In this document: positions 8,397 to 17,391 of the stretch, piece by piece | Numbering within the stretch: position 1 is the first letter of the stretch | How the letters are laid out: every line of letters starts with the position of its first letter | NCBI RefSeq assembly: GCF_030248535.1 | Contig: NZ_JAHGAJ010000014.1 | Span: 62,001 to 126,000 of the forward strand | Direction of reading: 5' to 3' | DNA length: 64,000 nt | DNA from: Vibrio sp. D404a | Lineage (GTDB): Bacteria; Pseudomonadota; Gammaproteobacteria; Enterobacterales; Vibrionaceae | The notes under the pieces: model-generated | The model's database searches: none | Seen by the model: only the letters and a program-made list of their open reading frames with translations | Told to the model about the DNA's origin: nothing | Position numbers and translations under genes: made by a program

Positions 8397-10126
8397 TTTT
8401 CATGGAATCGACACAAATGATGCAATCCAAACAACTGATACAGCAACGCGTCTCACCTCTGCTGGCTCGAGTGAGTAAAGACAACGTTATCTTGTTTAGT
8501 CTATTGGCATTTTTGTCTGTGGTGATGGTGCTGTTCATCCTGATGCCATTATGGGCAATGCTCAAGAAAAGTGTCCAGAATGGGGAAGGGGAGTTTGTTG
8601 GTCTGCAAAACTTCGCGACCTATTTTTCGTCCGCAAGCCTTTGGCAATCCGTCGGTAACACCTTCACCCTTGGTTTATTGGTGACAGCGGTCGTTGGTGT
8701 GCTGGCGTTTGGCTATGCTTATGCTCTGACGCGCTCGTGTATGCCGATGAAAGGACTGTTTCAAGTGCTTGGTTCAGCGCCTATTCTTGCACCGTCTCTA
8801 CTACCTGCTATCAGTTTGATTTTTCTATTTGGCAATCAGGGTATTGCAAAGGAAGTACTGGGCGGTCACTCCGTTTATGGTTTGATCGGTATTTCATTGG
8901 GCCTGATCTTTTGGACATTTCCCCATGCACTCATGATTCTGACCACCTCTCTTAGAACATCTGATGCGCGCCTATATGAAGCCGCACGTGCTCTCAATAC
9001 ATCCCCGTTGAAAACGTTTTTTGTTGTGACCTTGCCTGCTGCTAAATACGGTTTGATCAGTACTTTGATCGTGGTGTTTACGCTGGTGGTGTGTGACTTT
9101 GGTGTGCCAAAGGTAATCGGTGGTAGTTACAACGTCCTCTCAACCGATATTTTCAAGCAGGTGGTTGGTCAGCAGAACTTCTCTATGGGTGCAGTGACCA
9201 GTATTTTGTTGTTATTGCCAGCTGCGCTTGCGTTTGGTGTCGACCGTTGGGTACAGAAAAAGCAAAAAAGCCTATTTGATACTCGCTCGGTAGCTTACCA
9301 ACCACAGCCGAGTGCTGTCCGCGATGGCCTATGTTTTCTCTATTGCCTAACGATTTCTGCTGCGGTAGTTATCGTATTAGGAATGGCGATTTACGGCTCT
9401 ATGGTGACATTCTGGCCTTGGAATAAAGCACTGACGCTTAACAACTATAACTTTGCTGAGATGAGCACTTATGGTTGGACGCCATTTTTTAACTCCCTAA
9501 CACTGGGTGCTTGGGCAGCTATCGTCGGTACCGTGTTGATATTCCTTGGTGCATACGGCATCGAGAAAGGTCGTGCATTCGCACCTATTCGTCAGGTCAT
9601 GCAGATGCTGAGCGTGGTTCCAATGGCTGTTCCGGGCATGGTTCTGGGCTTAGGTTATATCTTCTATTTTAATGACTTAAATAATCCGCTGAACTTCTTG
9701 TACGGAACAATGACCTTCTTGGTGATCAATACCGTTGTTCACTACTACACAGTTGGTCACATGACGGCGCTGACTGCATTGAAACAGTTACCTGCGGAGA
9801 TTGAAGCAACAGCGGCCTCGGTTAATCTACCGCAATACAAACTGTTTTTTAAGGTGACGGTTCCGGTATGCCTGCCGGCAATATTAGATATTGCAACCTA
9901 CCTGTTTATTAATGCATTGACCACGACTTCTGCGGTAGTATTCCTATATTCAACGGATACTATTCCAGCGTCGGTTTCGGTACTCAATATGGACGATGCC
10001 GGTCAAACCGGTGCGGCTGCGGCGATGGCTGTGATGATTATGCTAGCGGCAGCGAGTGCGAAAGTGGTGCACTTAGTCATCAACAAGTTGTTTGAGAAAC
10101 GCACACAAGCATGGCGCAAGCGATAA
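8393..10126 (+). CDS. 2-aminoethylphosphonate ABC transporter, fused permease subunit (PhnU2 type)
   Basis: Inner-membrane channel of the importer. At 577 residues it holds two consecutive binding-protein-dependent permease domains. Each has an EAA-type loop: YEAARALNTSPLKTFFVVTLP at about 197-217 and EIEATAASVNLPQYKLFFKVTVP at about 469-491. There are about 12 membrane segments. One such fused chain replaces the separate PhnU and PhnV subunits of other phosphonate importers, as in FbpB-type iron permeases. The start may be the GTG at 8393, which overlaps the phnT stop, or the ATG at 8402. Confidence 0.9.
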   Translation: MIFMESTQMMQSKQLIQQRVSPLLARVSKDNVILFSLLAFLSVVMVLFILMPLWAMLKKSVQNGEGEFVGLQNFATYFSSASLWQSVGNTFTLGLLVTAVVGVLAFGYAYALTRSCMPMKGLFQVLGSAPILAPSLLPAISLIFLFGNQGIAKEVLGGHSVYGLIGISLGLIFWTFPHALMILTTSLRTSDARLYEAARALNTSPLKTFFVVTLPAAKYGLISTLIVVFTLVVCDFGVPKVIGGSYNVLSTDIFKQVVGQQNFSMGAVTSILLLLPAALAFGVDRWVQKKQKSLFDTRSVAYQPQPSAVRDGLCFLYCLTISAAVVIVLGMAIYGSMVTFWPWNKALTLNNYNFAEMSTYGWTPFFNSLTLGAWAAIVGTVLIFLGAYGIEKGRAFAPIRQVMQMLSVVPMAVPGMVLGLGYIFYFNDLNNPLNFLYGTMTFLVINTVVHYYTVGHMTALTALKQLPAEIEATAASVNLPQYKLFFKVTVPVCLPAILDIATYLFINALTTTSAVVFLYSTDTIPASVSVLNMDDAGQTGAAAAMAVMIMLAAASAKVVHLVINKLFEKRTQAWRKR

Positions 10127-10203
10127 TTCGCGGCTTGGCGAATAAGAAATAATATGTGTGGCCATGGAGCGGCTACCAGAAATAATAAATAAAAGGAAAA
10201 TTG

Positions 10204-10908
10204 GTGCAGTACGTAAAAATTAAAGATGTCATCGTAGAGCAGATTGAGTCGGGGATGCTATCTCCAAGACAGAAGCTGCCTGCCGAGCGCAAACTCGCTG
10301 AATCATTCGATACTACACGTGTCACTTTGCGTGAAGCGTTATCGTCACTAGAGGCGGAAGGGCGCATCTATCGCGAAGATCGCAGGGGCTGGTTTATTTC
10401 ACCTGAGCCATTGCGCTATGACCCAACACAAACACTCAACTTTACCAACATGGCGCTGTCGCAAAATCGTCAGCCAAAGACAGAGCTGATTGCAGCTAAG
10501 GGAATATTGGCAACGAAAGAGGCGACTCGATTGCTTAAACTGGCGCCGTTCTCTGATGTGTATCGCGTTGATCGTGTTCGTTATCTGGAAGACAGGCCAG
10601 TCGTGTATGTCACCAACTACATTCGCCCTGAGCTGTTTCCAAACCTATTGGAGTATGATCTCTCAAAATCGCTCACCGATATCTACCGCGAGCATTTTGG
10701 CGTGGTGTATCAAACCATTCGTTACCGTGTGAGTACAACGTCTTTGCTGGGTGATACCGCGCAGGCACTGAGAGCGACATCAGGCTCACCGGCGATGGTG
10801 GTTGAAAGGATCAATTATAATCAAGACGGTGAATTGATTGATTGCGATATTGAATATTGGCGACATGATGCCATCAGTATCGAGTCAATCGCTCGATTGG
10901 AACGCTGA
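10204..10908 (+). CDS. phnR: GntR-family regulator of phosphonate utilisation, PhnR
   Basis: A 234-residue transcription factor with an N-terminal GntR winged helix (VKIKDVIVEQIESG, RQKLPAERKLAESFDTTRVT, LREALSSLEAEGRIYREDRRG, about residues 4-65). The C-terminal UTRA effector domain (about 85-230) is the HutC-subfamily arrangement. The likely start is GTG at 10204, with AAAAGGA 6 bases upstream; a TTG at 10201 is too close. It lies 77 bp after the permease gene in the same direction. It probably represses the TTGG-N6-CCAA operators before phnW, phnS and phnT and releases them on binding aminophosphonate. That target assignment is inference from co-location. Confidence 0.85.
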   Translation: MQYVKIKDVIVEQIESGMLSPRQKLPAERKLAESFDTTRVTLREALSSLEAEGRIYREDRRGWFISPEPLRYDPTQTLNFTNMALSQNRQPKTELIAAKGILATKEATRLLKLAPFSDVYRVDRVRYLEDRPVVYVTNYIRPELFPNLLEYDLSKSLTDIYREHFGVVYQTIRYRVSTTSLLGDTAQALRATSGSPAMVVERINYNQDGELIDCDIEYWRHDAISIESIARLER

Positions 10909-11003
10909 TTCGGTTCAACTCGGTAATCTGTACAGAGCATGTCGAAAGAGTCGGGGACAAACCGATTCAAATTGTTCCCTGTCAGCTGGCATACATAAGT
11001 TTG

Positions 11004-11030
11004 AGGTCTCTTAATTAAGAGGCCTTTTTT
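11004..11030 (+). terminator. Terminator of the phnT-permease-phnR operon
   Basis: 11-bp stem AGGTCTCTTAA / TTAAGAGGCCT with one G-T pair and essentially no loop beyond the AATT turn, followed by six T. Confidence 0.8.
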
Positions 11031-11051
11031 AACATCTTTTTTAGGGGTTAT

Positions 11052-11954
11052 ATGGAATTTTCCGCAATCATTCTGGTGATCATCTCTGCACTGTTACACG
11101 CAGGGTGGAATGTGCTGGGTAAATCAAACCAAAGCTCTGGCTCCGCCTTTTTCTTAGCGTCTAGCTTTGCTGCCGCCTCACTCCTCACCCCATATCTGAT
11201 TTGGTACATCTACACCGTCGGGTTTTCGAATATTGGAATGTCGTTTTGGCAGCTGTTGCTCCTCAGTGGTATTTGTCAGGTGATCTACTTGGTAGGGCTC
11301 GGTGTTGCTTATAAGCAGGCCGATATAGGCGTAATTTACCCGATGGCCCGAGCTTTACCTGTGTTAATGGTAGGGCTAGGAACATGGATGCTTGGGTACT
11401 CACTCACCAACAACCAGTGGCTTGGCTTTGCCCTGATTACTTTAGGCTGTCTTATCGTGCCACTCAAAAGCTTTAAAGAGCTGAGACCGCGCGCTTATCT
11501 CAACTTGGGTGTGCTATGGGCGTTGATTGCGGCTATTGGCACTACGGGCTATTCGATTATCGATAAAGAAGCCTTATTGCTGTTAGATACCTTGTCTTCG
11601 GCTGACGTAAATAATAAACACGCGTCAATCTTTTATCTTGGGATGCAATTTTGGGCGATTGCCGCGCCGCTGAGCCTTTGGCTTCTGGTGATCAACCAGC
11701 GCCAAGAGTTTTCTAATGCATGGAAAATTCGCAAACAGGCGACCGCGGCGGGCGTGATGATGGCTGCAACCTATGGCTTGGTGCTGTTCGCGATGACCAT
11801 GACTGAAAACGTCTCCTTGGTGGTGGCGCTAAGGCAGGTGAGTATCATCTTTGGCGTTGTGATGGGGATCTACTTTCTGAAGGAAAAGTGGCACGTAACT
11901 CGTGGTGTAGGTGTGCTTTTTATTCTGTCTGGATTAGTTATCTCATTGATTTAA
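11052..11954 (+). CDS. EamA-family (DMT) transporter
   Basis: A 300-residue inner-membrane protein with about ten hydrophobic segments arranged as two five-helix EamA repeats. The first begins SAIILVIISALLHAGWNVLGK; the second begins near YLNLGVLWALIAAIGTTGYS. It probably exports a metabolite or takes up a small solute, but the substrate cannot be told. The start ATG at 11052 has an AGGGG ribosome site. It follows the phosphonate operon terminator and precedes the gluconate operon, with no shared control site visible. Confidence 0.8.
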   Translation: MEFSAIILVIISALLHAGWNVLGKSNQSSGSAFFLASSFAAASLLTPYLIWYIYTVGFSNIGMSFWQLLLLSGICQVIYLVGLGVAYKQADIGVIYPMARALPVLMVGLGTWMLGYSLTNNQWLGFALITLGCLIVPLKSFKELRPRAYLNLGVLWALIAAIGTTGYSIIDKEALLLLDTLSSADVNNKHASIFYLGMQFWAIAAPLSLWLLVINQRQEFSNAWKIRKQATAAGVMMAATYGLVLFAMTMTENVSLVVALRQVSIIFGVVMGIYFLKEKWHVTRGVGVLFILSGLVISLI

Positions 11955-12044
11955 ATTGAAATATATATGGTGCGCCATTCTTAAAGTGTGACTTTTCACA
12001 CATAGTTTCCTTATTGATAGCAAACGTTTTACCTTTGTTAAAGA

Positions 12045-12060
12045 TGTGATCTCTCTCATA
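12045..12060 (+). promoter_or_regulatory. Candidate CRP site upstream of the gluconate operon
   Basis: TGTGA-TCTCTC-TCATA matches TGTGA-N6-TCACA at 9 of 10 arm positions. It lies just upstream of the GntR-type operators, as expected for catabolite control of a sugar-acid operon. Confidence 0.5.
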
Positions 12061-12074
12061 GACAGTTCGGTAAA

Positions 12075-12110
12075 GTTACCGGTAACATCGCACTCAACGT
12101 TACCGGTAAC
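12075..12110 (+). promoter_or_regulatory. Two GntR-type (LacI-family) operators upstream of dctP
   Basis: Perfect palindromes GTTACCGGTAAC occur at 12075-12086 and 12099-12110, 24 bp apart centre to centre, about two helical turns. They match the gluconate-repressor operator family and recur before the regulator gene at 17351. Confidence 0.8.
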
Positions 12111-12156
12111 ATAAAATAACAAACCGGATTGAGTGAAACCCATAAGGATACCCCGA

Positions 12157-13173
12157 ATGAAAGCTATGACTAAAACGCTGATTGCTGCTTCCCTAACAGG
12201 TCTATTCGCGACTTCTGCAATGGCTGCAGACTTCAAACTGAAAATTCAATCTTCAGATCCATCTGGTGATCTGAACTTCAAAGTTCAACAGAACTGGGCT
12301 GAGCGTGTTGAGACTATGTCTAATGGTCGTATCGACATCGATCTTCTACCGGTAGGTGCTGTGGTTAAGCACACAGAGACACTAGGCGCGATCAAAATGG
12401 GTATCCTTGATGGCCAAGTCACTGCAACAGGTTACTTCTCTGGTAAAGATCCAGCATTCGGTCTTATTGGTAACATGGTTGGTGCTTGGTCTGATACAAC
12501 ACAACTGCTGCAATACATGAACTACGGCGGTGGTAACGAGCTAATGACTGAGCTTTACGCTCCTTACGGCGTTAAGTTTGTTGGTGCTTCGACTACGGGT
12601 GTTGAGTCGTTCATCTCGAAAGTACCAGTAGACGGTGTTGATGATCTTAAAGGTCTTAAACTGCGAGCTCCTGAAGGTCTAGTACAACAAGTATTTGCAG
12701 CGGCAGGTGCGACACCAGTTAACCTGCCAGGTTCTGAAGTATTTACTGGCTTAAGCAAAGGCGTTATTGATGCGGCTGACTACACAGTATTCTCTACTAA
12801 CCAAAAAGCGGGCATGAACGACATCGCAACACACCCAGTTCAACCGGGTTTCCACTCTCTTCCTCTGATCGACATCTCTATCTCTCAGAAGAAGTGGGAC
12901 AAAATGCCTGCGGATCTACAAACTATTCTGCAAACGTCTGTTCGTGACTTCTCTTACGACATGACAACTCAGCTGAAAATGGCTGACCAAGCGGCAGTGA
13001 AAGAAGCGCAAGCAAACCCAGAAATCACGATTCACAACTGGTCTGACGAAGAGCGTAAGAAGTTCCGTGAAATCGCAAAAGGTCAATGGAAAGTATTTGC
13101 TGAACGCTCTCCAAATGCACAGAAAGTATACGACTCTGTAACTGGCTTCCTAGAGACAAACGGTCTACTTTAA
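12157..13173 (+). CDS. TRAP transporter substrate-binding protein (DctP family), gluconate-type operon
   Basis: Periplasmic binding protein of a TRAP importer. The 338-residue product starts MKAMTKTLIAASLTGLFATS, with a signal peptide cleaved near AMA-ADFK. AAGGA sits 8 bases upstream of the ATG at 12157, which is why an upstream in-frame ATG at 12133 is rejected. DctP hallmarks include LKGLKLRAPEGLVQQVF at about residues 165-181, holding the conserved arginine that binds the substrate carboxylate, and VIDAADYTVFS. The adjoining gluconokinase points to gluconate or a related aldonate as ligand; this is inference. Confidence 0.88.
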   Translation: MKAMTKTLIAASLTGLFATSAMAADFKLKIQSSDPSGDLNFKVQQNWAERVETMSNGRIDIDLLPVGAVVKHTETLGAIKMGILDGQVTATGYFSGKDPAFGLIGNMVGAWSDTTQLLQYMNYGGGNELMTELYAPYGVKFVGASTTGVESFISKVPVDGVDDLKGLKLRAPEGLVQQVFAAAGATPVNLPGSEVFTGLSKGVIDAADYTVFSTNQKAGMNDIATHPVQPGFHSLPLIDISISQKKWDKMPADLQTILQTSVRDFSYDMTTQLKMADQAAVKEAQANPEITIHNWSDEERKKFREIAKGQWKVFAERSPNAQKVYDSVTGFLETNGLL

Positions 13174-13219
13174 TTCACAACGATTATCCAGGCTAAATAC
13201 CTATTTTAGCTTCTCTTTT

Positions 13220-13246
13220 GGAGGGCACTTGCCCTCCACTTTTTTT
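13220..13246 (+). terminator. Attenuating terminator between dctP and dctQ
   Basis: Stem GGAGGGC / GCCCTCC with loop ACTT, followed by ACTTTTTTT. Within an operon this partly ends transcripts after the binding-protein gene, giving more binding protein than membrane subunits. Confidence 0.75.
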
Positions 13247-13258
13247 GAGTAATACGTT

Positions 13259-13816
13259 ATGACAGATAAAACGCCTCATGCACCCCAAGAGCAAGAAGAG
13301 CAACCAAGAAACATTCTCGACCGCGCCATAATCAAGGTCAGCAATGTTCTAAGTGGTTTGTTCATCTTCACTGTACTTATCTCTTTCTACGAAGTGGTGA
13401 TGCGTTATGCGTTTGATGCCCCAACTACTTGGGTGCACGAAACCGCTTCTTTTGTTGGTGGTTCGCTATTTATCGTGGGCGGTATTTACGCCTTTGCCGC
13501 TAACAAGCACGTTCGAGTTGTTCTAATTTACGATTCAGTCTCTTCTCAAACTCGAAAATACCTCAACCTAGTACACCACGTTGTGGGTTTAGCGTTCGCT
13601 GGTATGTTGGCTTACGCCTCTTATTTCATGGTTCAAGAGTCTTGGTTTACCCCTTGGGGCGAACTGCGTCTTGAAACATCAGGCTCGGTACTGAACGCAC
13701 CGTACCCAGCTCTTCTTAAAGGCATCATCTTTGTTTGTCTTTGTATTCTTGTTGTCCAGTTTGTATTGCACCTAATCCAAGAGATTGTAGGGCTAGGGAA
13801 GAAAGACGATGTTTGA
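13259..13816 (+). CDS. TRAP transporter small membrane subunit (DctQ family)
   Basis: A 185-residue inner-membrane protein with four predicted helices (residues about 25-47, 60-82, 100-120 and 150-170). It carries DctQ features such as YEVVMRYAFDAPTTWVHE, in which the helix-1/loop WVHE segment is typical. It pairs with DctM to form the sodium-driven permease. It overlaps dctM by 8 bases. Confidence 0.87.
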   Translation: MTDKTPHAPQEQEEQPRNILDRAIIKVSNVLSGLFIFTVLISFYEVVMRYAFDAPTTWVHETASFVGGSLFIVGGIYAFAANKHVRVVLIYDSVSSQTRKYLNLVHHVVGLAFAGMLAYASYFMVQESWFTPWGELRLETSGSVLNAPYPALLKGIIFVCLCILVVQFVLHLIQEIVGLGKKDDV

Positions 13817-15131
13817 TTTATCTTCTATTGGCATCGCATGGGGCAGTATCCTCATGCTGGTTATGATGATCGGCTTGCTACTCACGGGTATGCAACTGGC
13901 ATTCGTAACAGGCTTCGTTGCCATCTTTTTCACACTGTTTTGGTTTGGTCCAGATGCACTGCCTCTAATTGCTAGCCGTACTTACAGCTTTGCATCAGGT
14001 TATGTATTCCTCGCGGTTCCGATGTTTGTATTGATGGCCGCGCTGCTTGACCGTTCAGGCATTGCTCGCGACCTGTTTGACGCAATGAAGTCCGTAGGCC
14101 GAAGAGTTCGTGGTGGTGTTGCCGTACAGACTCTCTTGGTTGCGGTATTGCTTGCTTCAATGTCAGGTGTTATCGGTGGTGAAACCGTACTGCTGGGTAT
14201 TCTTGCACTGCCACAGATGCTGCGTCTTGGTTATGACCGCAAACTCGCAATCGGTACTACTTGTGCGGGTGGCGCACTCGGTACCATGCTGCCTCCATCT
14301 ATCGTACTTATCATCTACGGTATGACGGCGAGTGTCTCGATTGGTGACCTGTTTAAAGCGTCATTCCTTCCGGCATTTATCCTAGCGGGCTGCTACATCG
14401 GTTATGTTCTAATTCGTTGTAAGTTGAACCCGTCCCTGGCTCCGATTCCAAGTGATGAAGAGATCGCGGAAGACATGGCAAATCAACCGAGCTACTTCAA
14501 AGCACTGTTCTTCCCACTGCTTTCAGTAGCAACGGTTCTGGGCAGTATTTACACAGGTATCGCGTCAGTAACAGAAGCGTCGGCTCTGGGTGTTGTGGGT
14601 ATCATGATTTCCGCTGCGATTCGTGGTGAGCTTAACTTCAATATGCTCAAAGAGAGTGCCATCGCAACCATGCGTACCTGCGGCATGATCATGTGGATCG
14701 GTATCGGTGCAAGCGCGCTGGTTGGTATCTACAACCTGATGGGCGGTATCGACTTTGTTGAAGAGGTGATTCTAAGCCTAAGTGGCGGTAGCCCGCTAGC
14801 AACACTACTTATCATGATGGTTATCCTGCTGGTTCTTGGCATGTTCCTAGACTGGGTTGGTGTGGCTCTACTAACGATGCCTATCTTCGTACCAATCATT
14901 ACGAGCCTTGGCTACGACCCAGTATGGTTTGGTGTTGTGTTCTGTCTAAACATGCAGGTGTCATTCCTATCACCTCCGTTTGGCCCAGCGGCTTTCTACC
15001 TGAAATCAGTAGCGCCAAAAGACATCAGCCTAGGCGAGATCTTCAGTTCATTACTGCCATTCATCGGCCTACAGGTTCTGGTTTTAGGGATGGTGATTGC
15101 ATTCCCTGAGCTCGCGATGTGGTGGAAATAA
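13809..15131 (+). CDS. TRAP transporter large permease subunit (DctM family)
   Basis: A 440-residue inner-membrane protein with about 12 hydrophobic segments. Family motifs are visible: SFASGYVFLAVPMFVLMAALL near residue 60, GGALGTMLPPSIVLIIYG near 155-172, and LDWVGVALLTMPIFVPI near 350. This subunit carries the transport path and couples uptake to sodium. A hairpin (AGCCTCC / GGAGGCT, about 15176-15200) without a T run lies in the 85-bp gap before gntK. Confidence 0.9.
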   Translation: MFDLSSIGIAWGSILMLVMMIGLLLTGMQLAFVTGFVAIFFTLFWFGPDALPLIASRTYSFASGYVFLAVPMFVLMAALLDRSGIARDLFDAMKSVGRRVRGGVAVQTLLVAVLLASMSGVIGGETVLLGILALPQMLRLGYDRKLAIGTTCAGGALGTMLPPSIVLIIYGMTASVSIGDLFKASFLPAFILAGCYIGYVLIRCKLNPSLAPIPSDEEIAEDMANQPSYFKALFFPLLSVATVLGSIYTGIASVTEASALGVVGIMISAAIRGELNFNMLKESAIATMRTCGMIMWIGIGASALVGIYNLMGGIDFVEEVILSLSGGSPLATLLIMMVILLVLGMFLDWVGVALLTMPIFVPIITSLGYDPVWFGVVFCLNMQVSFLSPPFGPAAFYLKSVAPKDISLGEIFSSLLPFIGLQVLVLGMVIAFPELAMWWK

Positions 15132-15216
15132 CCCACCACCGTTAAAGACCTAAAGAATTCCCAGATTATATAGACAGCCTCCAGTGTGAGTTGGAGGCTA
15201 AGGATAGTATTGTCCA

Positions 15217-15723
15217 ATGAAAGCGAAAAAAATCTTAGTAATGGGCGTGTCAGGCTGCGGAAAAAGCTTGATTGGTAGCGAGATTGCTAACGCTCTTAAT
15301 CTGCCGTTTCATGATGGTGATGATTACCACCCACAAGCAAATGTGGACAAGATGGCAGAAGGCATTCCTTTAAACGACGATGACCGCCAAGGTTGGTTAG
15401 AAACCCTAAACAAGGTTTACAGAGACAACGATGCAGCTGTAATTGCTTGTTCAGCATTAAAGCCCGCGTATCGCGATATTCTGCGTAACAACAATCAAGA
15501 GCTAGTGATTGTGTACCTGCAAGGTTCGTTTGAGACCATTTGGAATCGTCATAAATCTCGCGAAAATCATTACTTCAATGGTGAGGCGATGTTGAAAAGC
15601 CAATTTGAGGCTTTGGTGGAACCACACAAGAATGAGGCGCTGTTTATCGATATCGCACAAGACGTGCAATCAGTTATCGATGACGCGATAGCGGAAATCA
15701 AAAAGCATGAGGGAGCACACTAA
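15217..15723 (+). CDS. gntK: Gluconokinase
   Basis: Phosphorylates gluconate to 6-phosphogluconate in the cytoplasm. The 168-residue protein has the P-loop GVSGCGKS at residues 9-16 and the GntK signature HDGDDYHPQANVDKMAEGIPL at about 34-53. Further blocks are DDRQGWL and VIACSALKPAYRDILR, all typical of the E. coli-type enzyme. Its stop and the start of the dehydrogenase gene share one base (TAATG). Confidence 0.95.
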   Translation: MKAKKILVMGVSGCGKSLIGSEIANALNLPFHDGDDYHPQANVDKMAEGIPLNDDDRQGWLETLNKVYRDNDAAVIACSALKPAYRDILRNNNQELVIVYLQGSFETIWNRHKSRENHYFNGEAMLKSQFEALVEPHKNEALFIDIAQDVQSVIDDAIAEIKKHEGAH

Positions 15724-17246
15724 TGAGCTCAAACATGAACAAATCCAATATCGCGATGATTGGCTTGGGTGTGATGGGCAAAAGCCTAGCGCTTAACCTG
15801 CTAGACCAAGGCTTCGACGTGGCAGGTTTTGATATCAGCGAATCGCACCGTGATCGAGCGGAGTCGGAAGCGTTGCAACTTAGCAAAACGCCACTTGCAC
15901 AAGGTCAGACTAAGAAAGGTGCTTTTTTCAAGGCCGCTGACCTTGTTCAGGTATTAAATTCTGTGGTGAAGCCACGCGTGATTGCGCTCTCTGTTCCTGC
16001 TGGTCATATCGTAGAATCGGTGATTGATGACCTGCTAAAAGCGGGACTAGAGCAAGACGACATTGTGATCGATACCGGTAATAGTCTTTGGACAGATACT
16101 GAAGCACGTGAACAGAAATATCGTGGCAAGCTGCGTTTTTTCTCCACCGCTGTTTCTGGTGGGGAAGTAGGGGCGCGTACAGGCCCTGCTTTAATGGCAA
16201 GTGGCGACCGAGACGCATGGAACTATGTTCAACCAATGTGGGAAGCGATCTCAGCCAAGGTTGATGATAATGGCTTGCCTGTTGGTCAATTTGAGAACGG
16301 CGAACCTTGTGCTGCGTATCTAGGCCCAGCGGGGGCGGGTCACTACGTGAAGATGGTTCACAACGGTATTGAGTATGCCGATATGCAGCTTATCTGCGAG
16401 GTATACCACTTCATGTCTGAAGTACTGGCGATGCCTGCACAAGAGATCGGTGACGTATTCGCGCAGTGGAATCAAGGCGTTCTCAACAGCTATCTGATGG
16501 AGATCAGTGCCGATATCTTACAAACTCTAGACCCTACCACCAACAAGCCGTTTGTAGAGGTTGTACTGGACAAAGCGGGGCAAAAAGGCACAGGGCTTTG
16601 GACGGCAGTCAACAGCTTACAAGAGGGTGCGCCAGCGCCAACTATCGCACAAGCGGTTTTTGCTCGAGCGCAGAGCAGCCAAAAAGCGGTGCGTGTCCAC
16701 GGTGCTAAGGTACTGAAAACACACGTTCAGCCAAACTGTGGCAAAGCCAAGCAAGAGATCATTGCAGAGCTGCATGATGCGTTGTACTGCGCCAAGTTGT
16801 CGGTCTATGCGCAAGGCTTTGATTTGATGAAGGCGACGTCAATCAAAGAGGGGTGGGCATTGGATTTTGCTCACATCGCTAAGATTTGGCGCGCGGGCTG
16901 TATTATTCGAGCTGTGTTCCTGCAAGACATTACTCAGGCATACCAAAATGATGCCGAGCTAGAAAGCTTATTGTTTGCTGAACGCTTTGTTTCGGAAGTG
17001 CATAATCGCTCTTGCGGATGGCGAGCGGTCGTGGCCAATTCTGCGCTTACTGGAGTGCCTATGCCTGCAATTAGCTCGGCATTGGGCTACTTCGATTCGC
17101 TTCGATGTGAGGTGTTGCCAGCGAACCTGTTACAGGCACAGCGCGATTACTTCGGTTCACATACCTACTCGCGTGTTGATAGAGAAGAACAAGAAAAGTT
17201 TCATATCACATGGAGTGAAACCCCACGTACAGAGATTGAAGCGTAA
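15723..17246 (+). CDS. gnd: 6-phosphogluconate dehydrogenase (decarboxylating), long-chain type
   Basis: Oxidatively decarboxylates 6-phosphogluconate to ribulose 5-phosphate. The 507 residues comprise an N-terminal Rossmann domain (GLGVMG at about 14-19) and the large helical domain. The catalytic segment GHYVKMVHNGIEYADMQLI contains the lysine and glutamate used in catalysis. The C-terminal tail RDYFGSHTYSRVDREEQEK contributes to the neighbouring active site. It is about 40 residues longer than E. coli Gnd. After beta strand 2 it has FDIS where the NADP enzyme has FNRS, suggesting NAD rather than NADP. Together with gntK it would send gluconate into the pentose phosphate pathway; no Entner-Doudoroff genes are in the window. 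Confidence 0.9.
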   Translation: MSSNMNKSNIAMIGLGVMGKSLALNLLDQGFDVAGFDISESHRDRAESEALQLSKTPLAQGQTKKGAFFKAADLVQVLNSVVKPRVIALSVPAGHIVESVIDDLLKAGLEQDDIVIDTGNSLWTDTEAREQKYRGKLRFFSTAVSGGEVGARTGPALMASGDRDAWNYVQPMWEAISAKVDDNGLPVGQFENGEPCAAYLGPAGAGHYVKMVHNGIEYADMQLICEVYHFMSEVLAMPAQEIGDVFAQWNQGVLNSYLMEISADILQTLDPTTNKPFVEVVLDKAGQKGTGLWTAVNSLQEGAPAPTIAQAVFARAQSSQKAVRVHGAKVLKTHVQPNCGKAKQEIIAELHDALYCAKLSVYAQGFDLMKATSIKEGWALDFAHIAKIWRAGCIIRAVFLQDITQAYQNDAELESLLFAERFVSEVHNRSCGWRAVVANSALTGVPMPAISSALGYFDSLRCEVLPANLLQAQRDYFGSHTYSRVDREEQEKFHITWSETPRTEIEA

Positions 17247-17258
17247 CGCTTAGCATCT

Positions 17259-17286
17259 AAACGTCCTCGATATGGGGACGTTTTTG
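17259..17286 (+). terminator. Terminator of the gluconate operon
   Basis: Stem ACGTCC / GGACGT around TCGATATGG, followed by TTTTTG. Confidence 0.8.
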
Positions 17287-17350
17287 TTTGTGGTACTACA
17301 TCAATATTTTGTGAGATAAGGCTTCAAATCCAAAGTCAGTTGGATACACT

Positions 17351-17362
17351 GTTACCAGTAAC
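17351..17362 (+). promoter_or_regulatory. GntR-type operator upstream of the LacI-family gene
   Basis: GTTACCAGTAAC, one base off the two dctP operators, 30 bp before the regulator start codon. This indicates autoregulation. Confidence 0.75.
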
Positions 17363-17391
17363 ATAATCAATAAAAATAATAATTACATACT

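Noticed and set aside
15176..15200. Hairpin AGCCTCC / GGAGGCT between dctM and gntK as a terminator
   Set aside because: No T run follows and gntK has no visible promoter; better seen as an mRNA processing or stability structure.
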